A stretch of 64,000 bases of DNA, taken from positions 172,548,740 through 172,612,739 of the forward strand of contig CM043944.1 of the NCBI GenBank assembly GCA_014529385.2, in the 5' to 3' direction. This document shows, in pieces, positions 46,200 through 58,220 of the stretch. A program made the translations under genes and the position numbers. Numbering within the stretch: position 1 is the first letter of the stretch; each line of letters starts with the position of its first letter. Source of the DNA: Adiantum capillus-veneris. Lineage: Eukaryota; Streptophyta; Polypodiopsida; Polypodiales; Pteridaceae. A model generated the notes under the pieces. It was not told the origin of the DNA and did not search any database. It saw only the letters and a program-made list of their open reading frames with translations.

Positions 46200-48953
46200 T
46201 CCATATTAGCTGAGAAACTGAGTTTTAACTATCCAAATGACTTGAAATTTGAAAATAAAACTTAAAAGGAACTTGGGAAACCCTGCATGTGCTCACAGTA
46301 TCATTCTAGCCAAAAATTATCATTTAGACATCCTACGCGTAGGATGTCTATCTCATCAGTTTTTGGTGAAACTTGGCATGTTGGTGGTCCGTGACCTGTT
46401 GAACATGGCTATGTGATTGGCATTGGGTTTGGGCATCAAAAAGTGCATTTCTGGGCAGATTCGGGCTTTAGGCTCACAAATTGGTAGGATGTCCACAACA
46501 GGTGGCAAATGATATTCAAATGGGTTGAAGTTGATATACAGGCTCCTTGCACCATGGTAATGACCCCTATGAAGTCAGGTTTTGCACAGTATGTCAAAAT
46601 CATGCTGGAGACATCCTACGCGTAGGATGTCTATTTCATCAAAATTACGTGAGATTTGTTCTGTGAGTAGCTCTTGGCATGTGGAACATGGCCCTGCTCT
46701 TGGATTTTGATTTGGAAAAGAATTGGTGTTGGTAAGAGCATGTGTAGTGTTTTTGGGCTTAAAAAGTGCATCTTGAAGGTGTTCTGGACTAAATGTGATG
46801 GGAATGGCTTGAAACTTGATATATGAGCTAATGAAAGTGTCATAAAGAGATCTGGAACTGAAAAATGCAAGCTGGGGGCCAAAAATGTCATTTACACATC
46901 CTACATGTAGGATGTCTATTTCATCATTTTTTACTTGTGACCACACAGATAGCTTGGCAATGTGCTCATGAGTGTATTGTGCAAGTTTCATGTGATTTGG
47001 ACAAGTTTTGGTAGGTCTATGGCCCATTATTGCCTCTATGCCCTGACTTTGCGTTTTCCAAATGTAATGAAACTTGGTGGCTAGCTTGTACAGGCTATTC
47101 AGAAACTTTGTGTGATGAGAGATATTGGGGTGTGCCCAGAATTGGCCTTGAGACATCCTATGCGTAGGATGTCTCCTGATGAAATTTTTATGGTGAGTGC
47201 TACTGGTGCCTGCCCTGAGCCCCCCTGAGTCCCTTTTAAGCTTTATTTCAACAAAAAAGTTAAATTGATAGAAAGAAACTCCCAGTGTGGATTTCAGAGC
47301 CTTCGAGCCGTTTTTTGACTTTTGGAGTGCTTTTCGATGATGAAATTTCTCGATGTTGGTCTCCATAGCTTCCCGATCCCTTGGGGATCCTTGCCATATG
47401 GTTTTTGTCGACTTTGGCTTCACCGGAGCTCCATTTGGCAATTTGTCGCTCTAGAAGCGCCCGTGGTTGCGTTTACATGTCGACGATGACTTGCGGTGGT
47501 CTACCACCATAGGACTTGGTTGTTGATGGTCTAGGAAAGCCGCTCGTGAAGTTTGGTGGCAAACGGACATGCGGTTTGGCCGTGAGAGCTATTTGATGCT
47601 TTGTTTGTCTGATGCCGTTTCTGAAGTTTAGTGCCACCTCGGGTCACCGTATGTCCATGTGGGCTACATAGACTTGTCGAGCATGTCAAGATGCTCCTAC
47701 CCATGAGTTTTGGTAGCATTTGGGCTCCTTTCCGCCGATTTCCCATTTGGTGGCCTCTTGCGGGGCTCTAGGAATTAGGGTTTTTTCTGATGGTTTTCTA
47801 CTACCTTTGGGCATCCAAAAGTGGTCTCCTATGCTAGGGTAGGCGGCCGATGAAGTCTCATTGCATTTGGGTTAGCCGTTAGGTGGTCACTTCTACCTGT
47901 AGGTTTCTACAGCCCGCTTTCTGTGTGAACCCTACGCTAGTTTTCGTGACAAAACAACAAACATGCACGAAAAGCTCAAGGTGGTGAGCCTACCTCTCAT
48001 GGATGGAGCCTGTCGGGTGGTCGTGCGCGTCGTAGAAGCTGCTGGAAGTCCCGTTCGCTCTAGGTGGCAGAAGCTTTCTCTCAAAAGTCAATAGTAGAAA
48101 TGAGCTTAAAATGAAGTGAAAAATTCTTATAATGGGGGTCCCCGAACCACTTTTCACGAAATTTGACATGTGCTCCCAACTTCTTGCGAGATGCGGTTTA
48201 CGCTCAAAAATTTCTTGATTTGGACTCCATTTGCCCAGTTTGCAAGAAATTTGACGTTTCGGTCAAAATCTGGCCAAATCACGCTTTCCGCTCCAATCTC
48301 ATAATTGCACCCCCACTGTACCATAGATTTTCCTACAGTCACTGATCATCCCCATATTTTTTGTTTTTCATTACGATCGTTTTTCACCTGCTTTTTGTAT
48401 TTTTGAAGTTTTTCTGTCAAAAATTAGTAAAATTAAAAGGAAAATAGCAAACTAAACCCAGAAAATTCCCAAAAATCATAATAAATCAAAAACATCACCG
48501 CAAAACACTATATACACTCACATGCAATTTTTATGGCCGGATTTCTCTGTTTTTTCAATATTTTGTACGAAAAATGGCTATTTTTGCTTATATACACACA
48601 CCTAGGGGCTTGATTTGGCGTTTTGCCCCATATAGTTGCCTATTCATGGTGTATAAGGGCATATGTACTTGGGTTAGTCCAGAAAATTTTGCAATCAAAC
48701 GAAAACTCTAAAAAATAGTCGAAAAACATGCCCTTTTTTGCTCTTTCTACCATTGGGTCCGCATTTGAGAATGCCTCCCCCCCTCCTAGTCGGAGTCTTC
48801 CCGGACGACAAGGTATTGCCTTGGAGTATGTACCGTGCCTGGGTTAAAAAATCGTGCTAATGCTTGGCCTAGTAATGTGACCCTACATGATGCATACTCG
48901 GTCAATGCATGGACAAATTAATGTTGTGCAAGAGAAGGGTATAAGCAATATGC
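46200..48953 (-). other. Non-coding spacer of the giant element
   Basis: Between the WVP tail and the 3' ORF lie about 2.75 kb without a credible sense frame. The 3' third carries the palindrome array (46325-47173). Near 48774-48792 the minus strand is strongly polypurine (CTAGGAGGGGGGGAGGC), a possible internal PPT. A 288-codon minus-strand frame across the palindromes (46575-47441) lacks recognisable motifs and is probably fortuitous. Confidence 0.55.
46325..47173. repeat. Palindrome array, internal copy
   Basis: Perfect palindromes with arm GACATCCTACG lie at 46327-46348 (26 bp with the outer TA pairs, from 46325) and 46610-46631. A variant at 46896-46915 has CATG for the central CGCG and is still self-complementary. 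A copy at 47152-47173 has one central mismatch. Spacing is 283, 286 and 256 bp, and the intervening sequence shares words such as GAA(A)CTTGATATA(C/T), so these are diverged tandem units of about 280 bp. Confidence 0.92.
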
Positions 48954-49739
48954 TTATTGGCATTCGCCGTCGAGGTTTCCTATTTGTTGTTTATTTGGTT
49001 GGCAGCTTTTCTTTGCAAGTAAAAATTGTAACTCTACCGCTCTTTGTTTGATCGTCTTTCTTGCAAAAGTCGCTTGGTTTGCCGCTATTGTCGATATGGT
49101 CGTAGTCGTCTCCTTGGAGAGAATTTTCGTGGCGGAATTGGCCATAGTCTTTGTCTCTTTTGCTTTCCATTTGTAGATTTGCTTTGCCGGTTTTTGTAGG
49201 TGTATTTCTACTTCCGCGGTGTCATTGTTTTGATGTTGATTGGCACCCACATAGATCGGTTTGTCAGTTTCATATGTAGCGTGTGTCTGTATGCCGATGT
49301 TGCTTGTACTGAAGGGAGTTCCTTTTGCTTCGGTTTCGGGATCCAAATGTGAGTCGCATTTAAGTTGTTGCTGAGCATTTTCTTTGGGATCCATATCTTT
49401 TTTATTCCCTTGGTTTTTGGTTGAACTGTTGACTTCTTTTGTTGTATTGTGGTTTGTCTGCAATGTCACTTCTATCCTTCCGCACCCATACTTGTTTGTT
49501 GCATGTTGATAACCTTGATCTTGGCACTGCGATCTGTTTGGTTGGATGTTTGTAGTGAACATGATTGGCAGTCCCCTGTTTGTGCGCCATGGGTATCGTG
49601 TTGTTCTTTAGTGGCACCCATTCTTTTGGTTCTTTATCCAGTGATTGCATTGCTGCCAGCTGGTTCTTCCGGGGTTGCTGAGCAAAGGCTATCACCTGTT
49701 GTTCTTGTGCGTGCTGAATTTTGACCGCATCCGCATTCC
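48954..49739 (-). pseudogene. WVP-motif tail after the second protease
   Basis: Two overlapping frames (49402-49695 and 48954-49562) cover a hydrophilic, Gln/Asn/Thr/Lys-rich region. Reading across frames, KEWVPLKN (49617), KQVWVRKDRS (49486), KIWIPK (49389), HIWIPKPKQK (49338) and SMWVPI (49240) recur every 50-150 bp. The motif class is shared with copies B and C. No enzyme motif is seen. The tail looks like a degenerate repetitive protein. Confidence 0.6.
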
Positions 49740-50096
49740 AATCTATCTACACATTATACTCTTTTTGCCAAGGTTGTCCCAACAACATGGGGTGTTGTGT
49801 GCTTTCATTCTCTACCACATAAAACTTGTGTGGGTAAATATATTGATGTATTTGTACATGCAATATAGTCCAGCCCAATGTTTTCAGCGATGTGATGTAC
49901 TACTTTCCAGCACTTGTGAAGTAGGATGTAGTTGACCTTTGAGCTTGAGCTGTTTGTATAATTTGTAAGAGATCAAATTTTCTTGAGCTCCAGAATCAAG
50001 CAATGCCGTTGATTCAACTTGATTGCTACCCACTTTGACTGCAATTATTGGCTCCACTGTGTCTTCATCAAAATTCGTTAGTCGAATGGCATTTAT
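49740..50096 (-). pseudogene. Second retropepsin-like domain, after integrase
   Basis: Directly after the single stop that ends the integrase frame (TGA at 50097-50099), the same frame continues through TVEPIIAVKVGSNQVESTAL and LDSGAQENLIS (D-S-G near 49989-49997) before a stop. A shifted frame completes the domain with YPHKFYVVEN and HPMLLGQPW (about 49770). This is the usual D-S-G...[IL]-L-G-x-P-[WF] layout of an aspartic protease. It is distinct from the protease at 53394-54869, so the element has two. It is inactive as it stands because of the shift. Confidence 0.78.
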
Positions 50097-51708
50097 TCAC
50101 AATGGTGATCCACATTGTTGTTGTTGTCGTAGAAGCCGTCTTTTTGCAATGCGTTCTTTTGCTTCTACTTGGGCTTCTTCCCGTACCCTCTGTTTCTCCT
50201 TCATCCGTTGTTTTTCTTGATGGATTTGTTGAAGCATATCCTGTGTTAGTGGTAAATGATATTTCTTTAATCGACACCCACTAATCCAATTTGGCATTTC
50301 TTCCCCTGCTAATGTAGCAAGCTTGACAACTCCACTTTGTGATAAGTCATTAATCACAAAGGGTCCCATCCCTCGCTTTTTAAGTTTCTTGGCATGTTGC
50401 TTCAAGGTATAAACAAGTACATAATCACGTGTTTTGAATTCTTTAGTGCGCACATGCTTGTCAAAAAATTCTTTTTGCCGTCTCTTTTTAGCATAGATTG
50501 AAGCTACTGCTCGTAAGAGAAGTTCATCTAGCTTTTCAAGATCATCTATTCTTGAAGAGAGCTCATGCCCTTTCCATTCTAAGCGTTTCGCTACTCGTAG
50601 AGTTGGAATTAAAAACTCTATGGGTAATATAGCATTTAGGCCAAACACCATGTTGTACGGTGTCGTTCCTATTAATGTTTTGTAAGCTACCCTGTATGCC
50701 CATAGTGTTGAGTGTAGCTGTTGATCCCAGTCTGTTCTTGACTCTGATACAATTTTAGTCAAAACATTGCATAGTGTTTTATTTGTGGCCTCAGCTTGTC
50801 CATTTGCCTGTGGGTGATATGGAGTAGATTTTCTATGTATGACCATGAATTCCTCTAGTAGATATTCAATGACTTCATTAAGAAAATGTGTTCCTCGATC
50901 ACTGACAATTTCTATTGGTAATCCGTATCGTACAAAGACATTCTCATACAAAAATTGCGCAATGGTTCGTGCGTCTGCTTTTTGTGTTGCCTTGGCTTCC
51001 GCCCATTTTGTGAGATAGTCCGTAGCCACAATGATATATTGGGTATGGGTGCGATATGCAGGGGGTGAAATAGGCCCCACAAAATCAAAATGCCCCATTT
51101 TGCAAATGCCCTTGCTCTCGTCATTGACCGTAATGGCATCTCATCTCTCTTTATCGGCACCTTGGTGCGTTGACATGCATCACAACGCTTTACAAACTCC
51201 TCAGCATCCATATGCAATGTAGGCCACCATATTGCTGCGGTTAAGACAATTTTTAACCGTCTTATCGCCTAAAAAATGGCCTCCACTTATTTCGCCATGT
51301 GCGTGTTCTAGAATCAGCAGGTATTCACTTTCACTTGCACAGATTCTAAGTTGATTGTTCTTTCCTTGCTTATAGAGTTGGTTCCCAATTAAATTATAGT
51401 CGCGAGCCTCCAGCTCTATAGCTCTTTTCCGTGCTCTTGTTATGTTTTCAGGAAACTTCCTTGTGATCATCTACTCCTTCAGGAGCTTCCCCGTTTTGTA
51501 GCCTTGAAAGATGATCCGCTCGTAGATGAGTTTTACCCTTTTTGACCACCATTGTGAAGTCAAACTCTAGCAATATAATAAACCAGCATACAATTCTCCC
51601 AGTATTGCATGGTTTATTTACCAGATACAAAAGAGCTTGATGATCTGTGAAGAACACAAATTTGTTTGCGAGCAAATAATGCCGAAATTTCTTTACAGCA
51701 TAAATCAC
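50097..51708 (-). pseudogene. Giant element RNase H end and integrase
   Basis: RNase H elements FFTDHQALLYL and HLRADHLSRL lie in 51448-51708. The integrase zinc-binding part spans 50912-51470 in two frames (EHAHGEISGGHF and CDACQRTKVP). The core frame (50097-51098) has GHFDFVGPIS, VATDYLTKW, VSDRGTHF and HPQANGQAEATNK, with the D, D and E positions present. A chromodomain is not evident. The C-terminus is a basic coiled coil (KEKQRVREEAQVEAKERIAK) running to the stop before the second protease domain. Several frameshifts lie between the parts. Confidence 0.9.
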
Positions 51709-53381
51709 TCTAACCCCTCTCTTTTAGTGGTTGTGTAGTTCTTTTATGCACTGTTTAAATGTCAGCTTGCATAACAAACTGGAAAATCCATTGTTCCGTC
51801 TCCAGGTTGAGCCAAAATACTCCCAATTGCATATGCAGATGCATCAATGTGAACATGGAATATCTTTTCCCAATCTGGTGCCTTAAGTACAGGTGATGAT
51901 ACAAGGCTTTCCTTAAGCTTTTGGGATGAAGTTTCACACTCCTCAGTCCAATCGAAACTGATTAACAAATGATACAGAGGTTGTGCAATGACTGCATACA
52001 TATATATGAATCTTCGATAATATCCGCAGTGTCCCATGAAGGATTGCACTTGTTTTGCGTTAGTAGGCCTGGGTAGGTCTACTATGACTTTGATTTTGTC
52101 TAGGTCAGTGGTTATGCCATTTTTGGAGACAATATGTCCTAAGATGCGGCCTTGCCTAACCATAAAAATGCACTTTTCCGGGTAAAGACAAATTCGATAT
52201 GTTTTGCACTTCTCAAATACCTTTTGCAAATGGTCAATATGTTCCTCTCGTAGAAGAGAGTGTACACAAAGATCATCCATATATATTTCTAAGAATATTC
52301 TCAGGTATTCTTTGAACGCATGAGTCATTAACCTCTGAAAGGTAGCTGGTGCATTGGTTAAGCCAAAAGGCATAACTCTGTATGCATATATTCCCTATTC
52401 TCTGGCAAATGCTGTTTTGTGTTGATCCTCTATTGCAATTGCCAGTTGGTTATACCCTGAAAACCCATCTAGAAAGGAATAAGCCCGTTTCCCGACCACC
52501 CTCTCAAGTACATGTTTTGTGATCGGCAAGGGATAATTATCCCTTATGGTGGTTGCATTTACCTTTTTGAGGTTCACACACACTCGCAGCTTTTCGTTCT
52601 TTTTGGGAACAACCACAATGGGTGACACCCAATTTGTATGCTCGATCTCATAGATGAATTCACCATCCATCAGCTTGTCAATCTCCTCTTTGATTCGTTT
52701 AGCAAATGTGTCATTATATGTATAAGGACGCTGTTTGCTAGGTTTGGCATCTGATTTCAAAGGAATTGTATGTTGGCATACCGATGGATCAACTCCTTTG
52801 AGGTCTTTGTAGGTCCATGCAAACACATCTTTATACTTCTTGAGAAGTTGTGTTAGCAGTTCTTCTTCTTCAGACTCTAAATCAGTTGCGATATAGACCG
52901 GCTGAGGCTTTTCACCTAGTTCAACGAGGTCTATCCATTTTGCATTTTTCGGCCCATTGTAAGATTCCTGGTTTATTCTTTCCCTAACTGGTGGTGTCAT
53001 TATGATTTTTATGTCCTGGATGGTGAATTTATGATAGTGTGATGGTACATTCATGTTTCCTTTTTCTGACTCCTCCTTACCATCACTTTCTCCCTCCGTA
53101 GTCCATACCTCTCGTAAAGACCGTTTTAGTTTTTGGTATTTCTTTTTACGCTCTAATTTGGTCCACTCTGGGTCTTTTGTTGTTTCTTCTTTTGATTTTT
53201 GAGATTTTTTTGATTTTGTTTCTGTTTTAGCCTTTCGTACCTGTTTTATTTCCTCTTGCGTTCTTTCCCTTCGAACTCTCGAGAATCTTCCTGATATTTG
53301 GTCTTTTACATAATCCTCTGCTTTAACAAGCATTAGATAGTGAGTTTTATCTTTTATCCTGGGCACCAGGTTCTCTCTCAT
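51709..53381 (-). pseudogene. Giant element reverse transcriptase
   Basis: The frame at 52395-53381 begins in a Lys-rich linker and includes KYKDVFAWTYKDLKGVDP, VPKKNEKLRVCVNLKKVN and FLDGFSGYNQLAIA. One stop at 52395-52397 precedes the continuation at 51762-52373 with MPFGLTNAPATFQRLM, the active site IYMDDLCVHS (52271-52285), GHIVSKNGI and GHCGYYRRFI, and the start of RNase H (HVHIDASAYAIGSIL). The FAWTY-DL-GVDP motif is typical of the Tat branch of plant Ty3/gypsy elements. Confidence 0.92.
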
Positions 53382-53393
53382 TTTGTTTTCTGC

Positions 53394-54869
53394 TCATTTT
53401 TTCCTATAGCGTTCCTGGCGTCTCGGGTGCTGATTGGCAAAATTATAAAACTTGATACTCTCTGTTTTCTCTCCACGCTCGCTTGAGCTGTCTAAACACT
53501 CGTTATCTGCATCGTTATTTACCTCCAGATGCTCAGAGGAGTTATAAAACTCTTCTTGTTCTGGTGGTTCTACAATCTCATCTCCTCCTCGTATAAGGCT
53601 TACCATGTAATAGGGTAGCACATCATAGCCATCCTTATCGCAAAATTTTGTCGTTGGACTATCTGTAATGGTACAGACATCCAATGTTGCTAGTATGTGT
53701 TCCCATTCCAGAGGTTCCAAGGCATCTTCAGGAAAAGGTTCCGGAATATAATCCTTGTCCTCATTAGCTCTTTCCAAGACGCATTCCTCTCTTTTTAAGC
53801 TCCCACAATGTGAAGCTCCGCACATCCATAGCTCTTTCTTTTGCCCTAACGATGTTGGGAGTTCGGACCCTGCCAATGTAGCTGAATCAAACTCTTCCAC
53901 TAGTGTCTGGTTCACTTCTTTGTAACTATGGTCTTTTAAGTGTATTTTGGTTGTAGTCTCGCCATGTCTGAGGTAGATGTGGTCGTAACCCCAATCTTGG
54001 ACCATCTTTAATTGTCTCATGAATGGTCTTCCCAAAATGATCTCGTAATTGTTCTTTTTGTCGAAATTGACTATTACAAATGTATGTTCATACTCAATTC
54101 CGCACGAAGTGACAATTACTTTTTCTAAGAGTCCTAAAGGCTTCTCCATGAACCCATCTACCAATTGCAATTTCATTCTGGTAGCTCTCAAAGCCGGTTT
54201 TCCCCATTTTATCCAGATTTCCTTGGTGGCGATAGCGAATCCTGCTCCACTGTCAAGAATAGCTTTGGAAACTACTCCTTGGAATTCTACTGGTAGCGTG
54301 GTGTTTCCATCTTCTCCTTCGCAATATTCTCCAACCTTGTTTAAAGGTACTGGCCTAGTGTTTAGTTGAGGCCAGTCCAGTTCTCTGATCCCTTCCTGAA
54401 GCTTCGAGGTGGGGTCTTTCACTCCAAATTTTTCTAAGCATTTGCCTACGGTGGACCACATGTTTGGTCGTAACCTCAGGAGTTCGGCTAATGTGATTGT
54501 ACATGCCACAGGGGTGGACAATAACTCAATCAACCCTTGTGAATCCATCACTCTGTTAGAAGAAAGTCTTTGGGATGGGATTACTCTCACCTCAAACTTG
54601 GCGTCATACTCTCCTAGGTAAGTGGGTAGAGTTTTCAGCGAGTCTGGTTGGCTGTGCCCTGAACTAATTGATCCCTGATCTCCCCCTTGTGAATGTATAT
54701 CAAAGTTCATTTGTGATCTTGCCTCAAATTCTTCAATAGGAGGTAAGATCTCGTTTTTCTCTCTTCTCGTGCTATTCATGTGGTAACTCACCCTGTTAGC
54801 TTCGTTTGCATCACGGATTTCCTTCCACAGGTCATCTAGACCGTTACAATCCTTACCCATTTCTACCAA
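53394..54869 (-). pseudogene. Giant element protease and flanking spacers
   Basis: This 491-codon open frame has a retropepsin in its middle: AILDSGAGFAIATKEIW (D-S-G near 54245-54258), KLQLVDGFMEKPLGLLEK, SCGIEYEHTFVIVNF and YEIILGRPFMRQLKMVQDWG. The N-terminal 180 residues include SLKTLPTYLGEYDAKFEVR and LRLRPNMWSTVGKCLEKFGV, also found in copies B and C. The C-terminal part is an acidic spacer. The catalytic Asp is retained here, unlike in copies B and C. Confidence 0.9.
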
Positions 54870-54896
54870 TGCTTTAGGTTGGAACCCCTCACTTGT

Positions 54897-55394
54897 CTAC
54901 TCTGTTGTATTTGGCACTATGATAGGTTCTCTCCTAGACTCAGAGGCATTCGTGAGTCTTTCCTTCGTTTTTAGTTGTTTCTCTAAAGTTGGTTTGATAG
55001 GGGTTGGAGCTGGTACTTTATGCCAACTTGCAAGTTTACCAAGCAGGTTTTCTATCAAGGATTGAGCTGTTTCAATCATTTTTCGACACATTTCCAACCT
55101 CTGTTTTTCTATTTCAGCATATGGATAAGTCATCTATCTTTGCTCTTGGGTTTGGTTGTTTTTGAGTTTAGCTTCGTAAGCTTTTAAAAGTGCATCTAAC
55201 TGCTCATCTACCTTTTCTGCCAATACAGATCCTCTTGATCCTACACTTTTGGGCCCTACTATTTCCTTGGGTGCTATGGTTGCCGCAATGTGTGAGCTTA
55301 GACTAGCTAGATCCTCTAACCGCTCTAATCTATCCTTTGTGTGTTTTAACTCCTCGGATAGAGCCGTTTGCTCTCGTTCTCTCTTGGCTTTCAT
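54897..55394 (-). pseudogene. Giant element coiled-coil linker between gag and protease
   Basis: Two adjoining frames (55134-55394 and 54897-55133) give a charged coiled coil (EELKHTKDRLERLEDLASL), then LDALLKAYEAKLKNNQTQEQ and EKQRLEMCRKMIETAQSLI. The stop between them is TAG at about 55136. The segment is conserved in copy C. Its role is unknown, perhaps oligomerisation. Confidence 0.7.
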
Positions 55395-55422
55395 ACGCGC
55401 CTTTCTAGCTTTCCAAGTGCTT

Positions 55423-58220
55423 CTATGACTTCATTTTTGAACTTGGGGCATCGGTTTTTGGCTCTTCAATTATGGGTTCGTTCGTCATTCTTTGAGCTTG
55501 GGCTCGTGTCACTGCCTGAATAGGTATTATTGTCTCATTTTCTGACCCTCCACTGGAAGGCACTGCTTCAAGCATGTTCAAGGTAGTTTTTGCTCCTTTG
55601 CTCGGGTTCTTAGGGCAATCAGGAATCAAATGAGTAACTCCGCACTCGGTGCAATATGCGTTGACTCCAACGATTTCATCATGAGGACAGTCTCTTAGCC
55701 AATGGTCTCCATCACACTTGTAGCAGGGTCCCTTAGGTTGTTGAGGTGTTCCTTGAGCTCCTCTTTGTTGATATGCAAGTCTCTGCCCGCCCATGCCTCC
55801 GTTGGCTATGAACAACAATGTTCATTCATCCAAGCTATATCTTCCTTCTCCTGCTGCCTGTGCAGCTGTTGGTGGTCCTGTACTTCCTACCATGCTCCAT
55901 GGTTCTGGCGTTGAGGATTCTTTCGGTGGATAATAGGCAGGATTTGTAGCATATCCATTGGGATCTTCATAATATGCATACATAGGCACCAAAGCCTTCT
56001 CTTCTGGTTCGGTTATTGTTGGTGTATATCTTATGTCGACTGGTCGTAATCCTAGTAGGGGTGGTTGTTGCCCCAACACTGGTTGTGGTCTTTCTACACC
56101 TACAGGTCCTGGTAGGTTGCCTGCTTGATACCTAAGCATCGGTGGAAGTTGAGAAGATGCTACCTGAGCTTGGGGAGCATAAGGTCTCTCTCTCACATAT
56201 CCCTTGTTATAATAACATTCCTCCGTCCCATGGTTTGTCCATTTTTGTTCAATAGCACATCACTTTGGCTATTTAGCATGAGGTTTGGCGTACAGGTTAA
56301 TCTTTTTTAGCACTTCCTCTACAAGCTGCTCCTGGCTTACAGCTACTTCTCCTTTCGGTGCTGTCTTAGTGGACTTGCTTCCACTTTGTTGTGAGGATGA
56401 ATCGTCATCAAGATCCTTGAATTCACCCTCCTTGTAGACCGCACAACTGTCTACAAGGTAAAGAGCCTCCTTAGTTAACTCATTTAACGTCGTGCTCCTC
56501 TTCATATATAAGTCATTTTAGATCTGCATTCCTTAGTCCTTGGATAAATATAAGCATAAGTCTGGACTGATTTGGCAGTTCTTCCACAGGATAGAACTTA
56601 ACATATCTTTTTAGTCGTAGGGCTGCCTTTCGAACAGATTCCCCGTCTTTCTGTTTGAATTTATGGATTTGTGAGACTGTATTATGAGCTATCCCCCTTT
56701 GTGAGAATTCCTCAATAAACTCGTCAAACACCTCCTCCATAGACTCAAAGTCTCTACGCTCCATAGAGTCAAACCAAGTAGTAGCATCCTCCTCTAGGGT
56801 TAGTCCAAACCTTGCAAATTGGGTAGGGAAGTCTAACACCTCTTCAGCTCTAGTTACACGCACAAAGGCTGCTACATGATCTCTAGGATCTCTGTTTCCC
56901 ATGTATTTCTTGTTTACCCATTTTTGCACTTGAGAAGGTCTAATTCTACGATGGTCTACGAATTTCATCATTGGATCTCCTCGTCCCAATCTATATACCT
57001 CCTCTGGCCTTCGGTAGTGGGCAGGTTCCTCTCCCAATGGTGCTCCTAAGCCGTATTTCTAACGGTTTTTGCAAGAGATGGTTCATCTCTTCGAACTCGC
57101 TCTATGGGTGGTCTTCCAGGCTCTGTTGACCCTTGAGATTTTGTCTTACTCTCGCCCTGATACCGTGAATAGAGTGGTGGTTCTTGTAAATCCCTTAGCC
57201 CTCGTGCGGCTTGATAACCATCCTGATTTCGGTCTTGTTCCAATGTTGCACTCTGTCGAAGCCATGCCTGTAATGATGGTTGAGTTGCTGGTTAGTTTTG
57301 GTAGTTGAACGTCTGTGGTCGGGTAGAATGTGAGGTCACGTCATAATCTTCTGAAAAGGAATTTGTCGACTTGCTAGGGGTGTAGGTGGCCCTTGGCACT
57401 TCTTTTGGGGCATATGTTGATGCTTCTGGAACTGTTGTCTTTTCTACCTCCTTTGGGAGAATACGTGTGTATTCTCGCCCGTACCTATCAACAAAAACAA
57501 TATCCTTCCCCATAGCAATTTCATAAGAGAATAAGTAAATAACCTTGTCTTTGCTTAATTCATTTGGATAGGGTTCTTTGCAACGAAAGTAAGAGACTAG
57601 TCTCTCGCTCTCATGCTTGTAAATTCCCACATTGTCATTATAGGTTGAGACCCTGGTTGTTTTCTTATCATACATAAAAAGCGCTCCAGGTCGATCAATG
57701 TTTGGAGGCGGTTCTTGAGTTTCTGAAACCATTTTCCCTTTCGCCACGTTATCTCCATATCTATTGTAATCCTCAAGGTTACTAACTATCAGATAGTGGT
57801 TCCCCTTTTCGTCTCGAAATCTATCTCCATCATCATAGACTCGAATTATCTCCAGTCTCTGAGTAGGTCTTTCTTCAATACAAATACACTTGCACCCTCA
57901 ATAGTCAGAATAAACTAGGGCTCCCCTAGAGTTTGTTCCTTCTAAGAAGATTATAGTGAACTTGGAATCATTCAAAGGATTTAGGGAGGTGCTCCCTCCT
58001 GGCATTGGTCCGTCATAGGTGAAACCTCCTATGGTTGTTGACTACCCATCATGAAGAAGGATTTGTCTGATGAAGTGTCAGTATCACTACCCTCCTCAAT
58101 AATCGGTGCTAGTGGATCTAGCCTTGCCTAAGTTACACTCTCTTCGGTGGACACTAAGCTACCCTGATCCCCTGCCACCTTTTGGTCTCTAAAAATGTGT
58201 CTTCCTGATCTTAAATTCAT
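55423..58220 (-). pseudogene. Giant element gag with zinc knuckles
   Basis: The most likely start is ATG at 58220 (MNLRSGRHIFRDQK, a common Tat-type gag beginning). Stops near 58130 and a one-base shift near 58033 break the first part. The frame then includes IRVYDDGDRFRDEKGNHYLI and, at 57292-57747, SYFRCKEPYPNELSKDKV. The capsid core (56513-57037) has VQKWVNKKYMGNRDPRDHVA, FARFGLTLEEDATTWFDSM and EFSQRGIAHNTVSQIHKFKQ. Pro-rich sequence follows, then a knuckle pair at 55423-55818 (CYKCDGDHWLRDC and CTECGVTHLIPDC). Several frame breaks make it non-functional. Confidence 0.85.

Noticed and set aside
46325-47173. Regularly spaced palindromes as a CRISPR-like array
   Set aside because: Units are about 280 bp apart, diverged, and inside a plant retrotransposon. 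There are no short unique spacers and no cas genes.
46575-47441. 288-codon minus-strand frame across the palindrome array
   Set aside because: It lies in diverged tandem repeats, shows no domain, and its translation is not shared by the second array.
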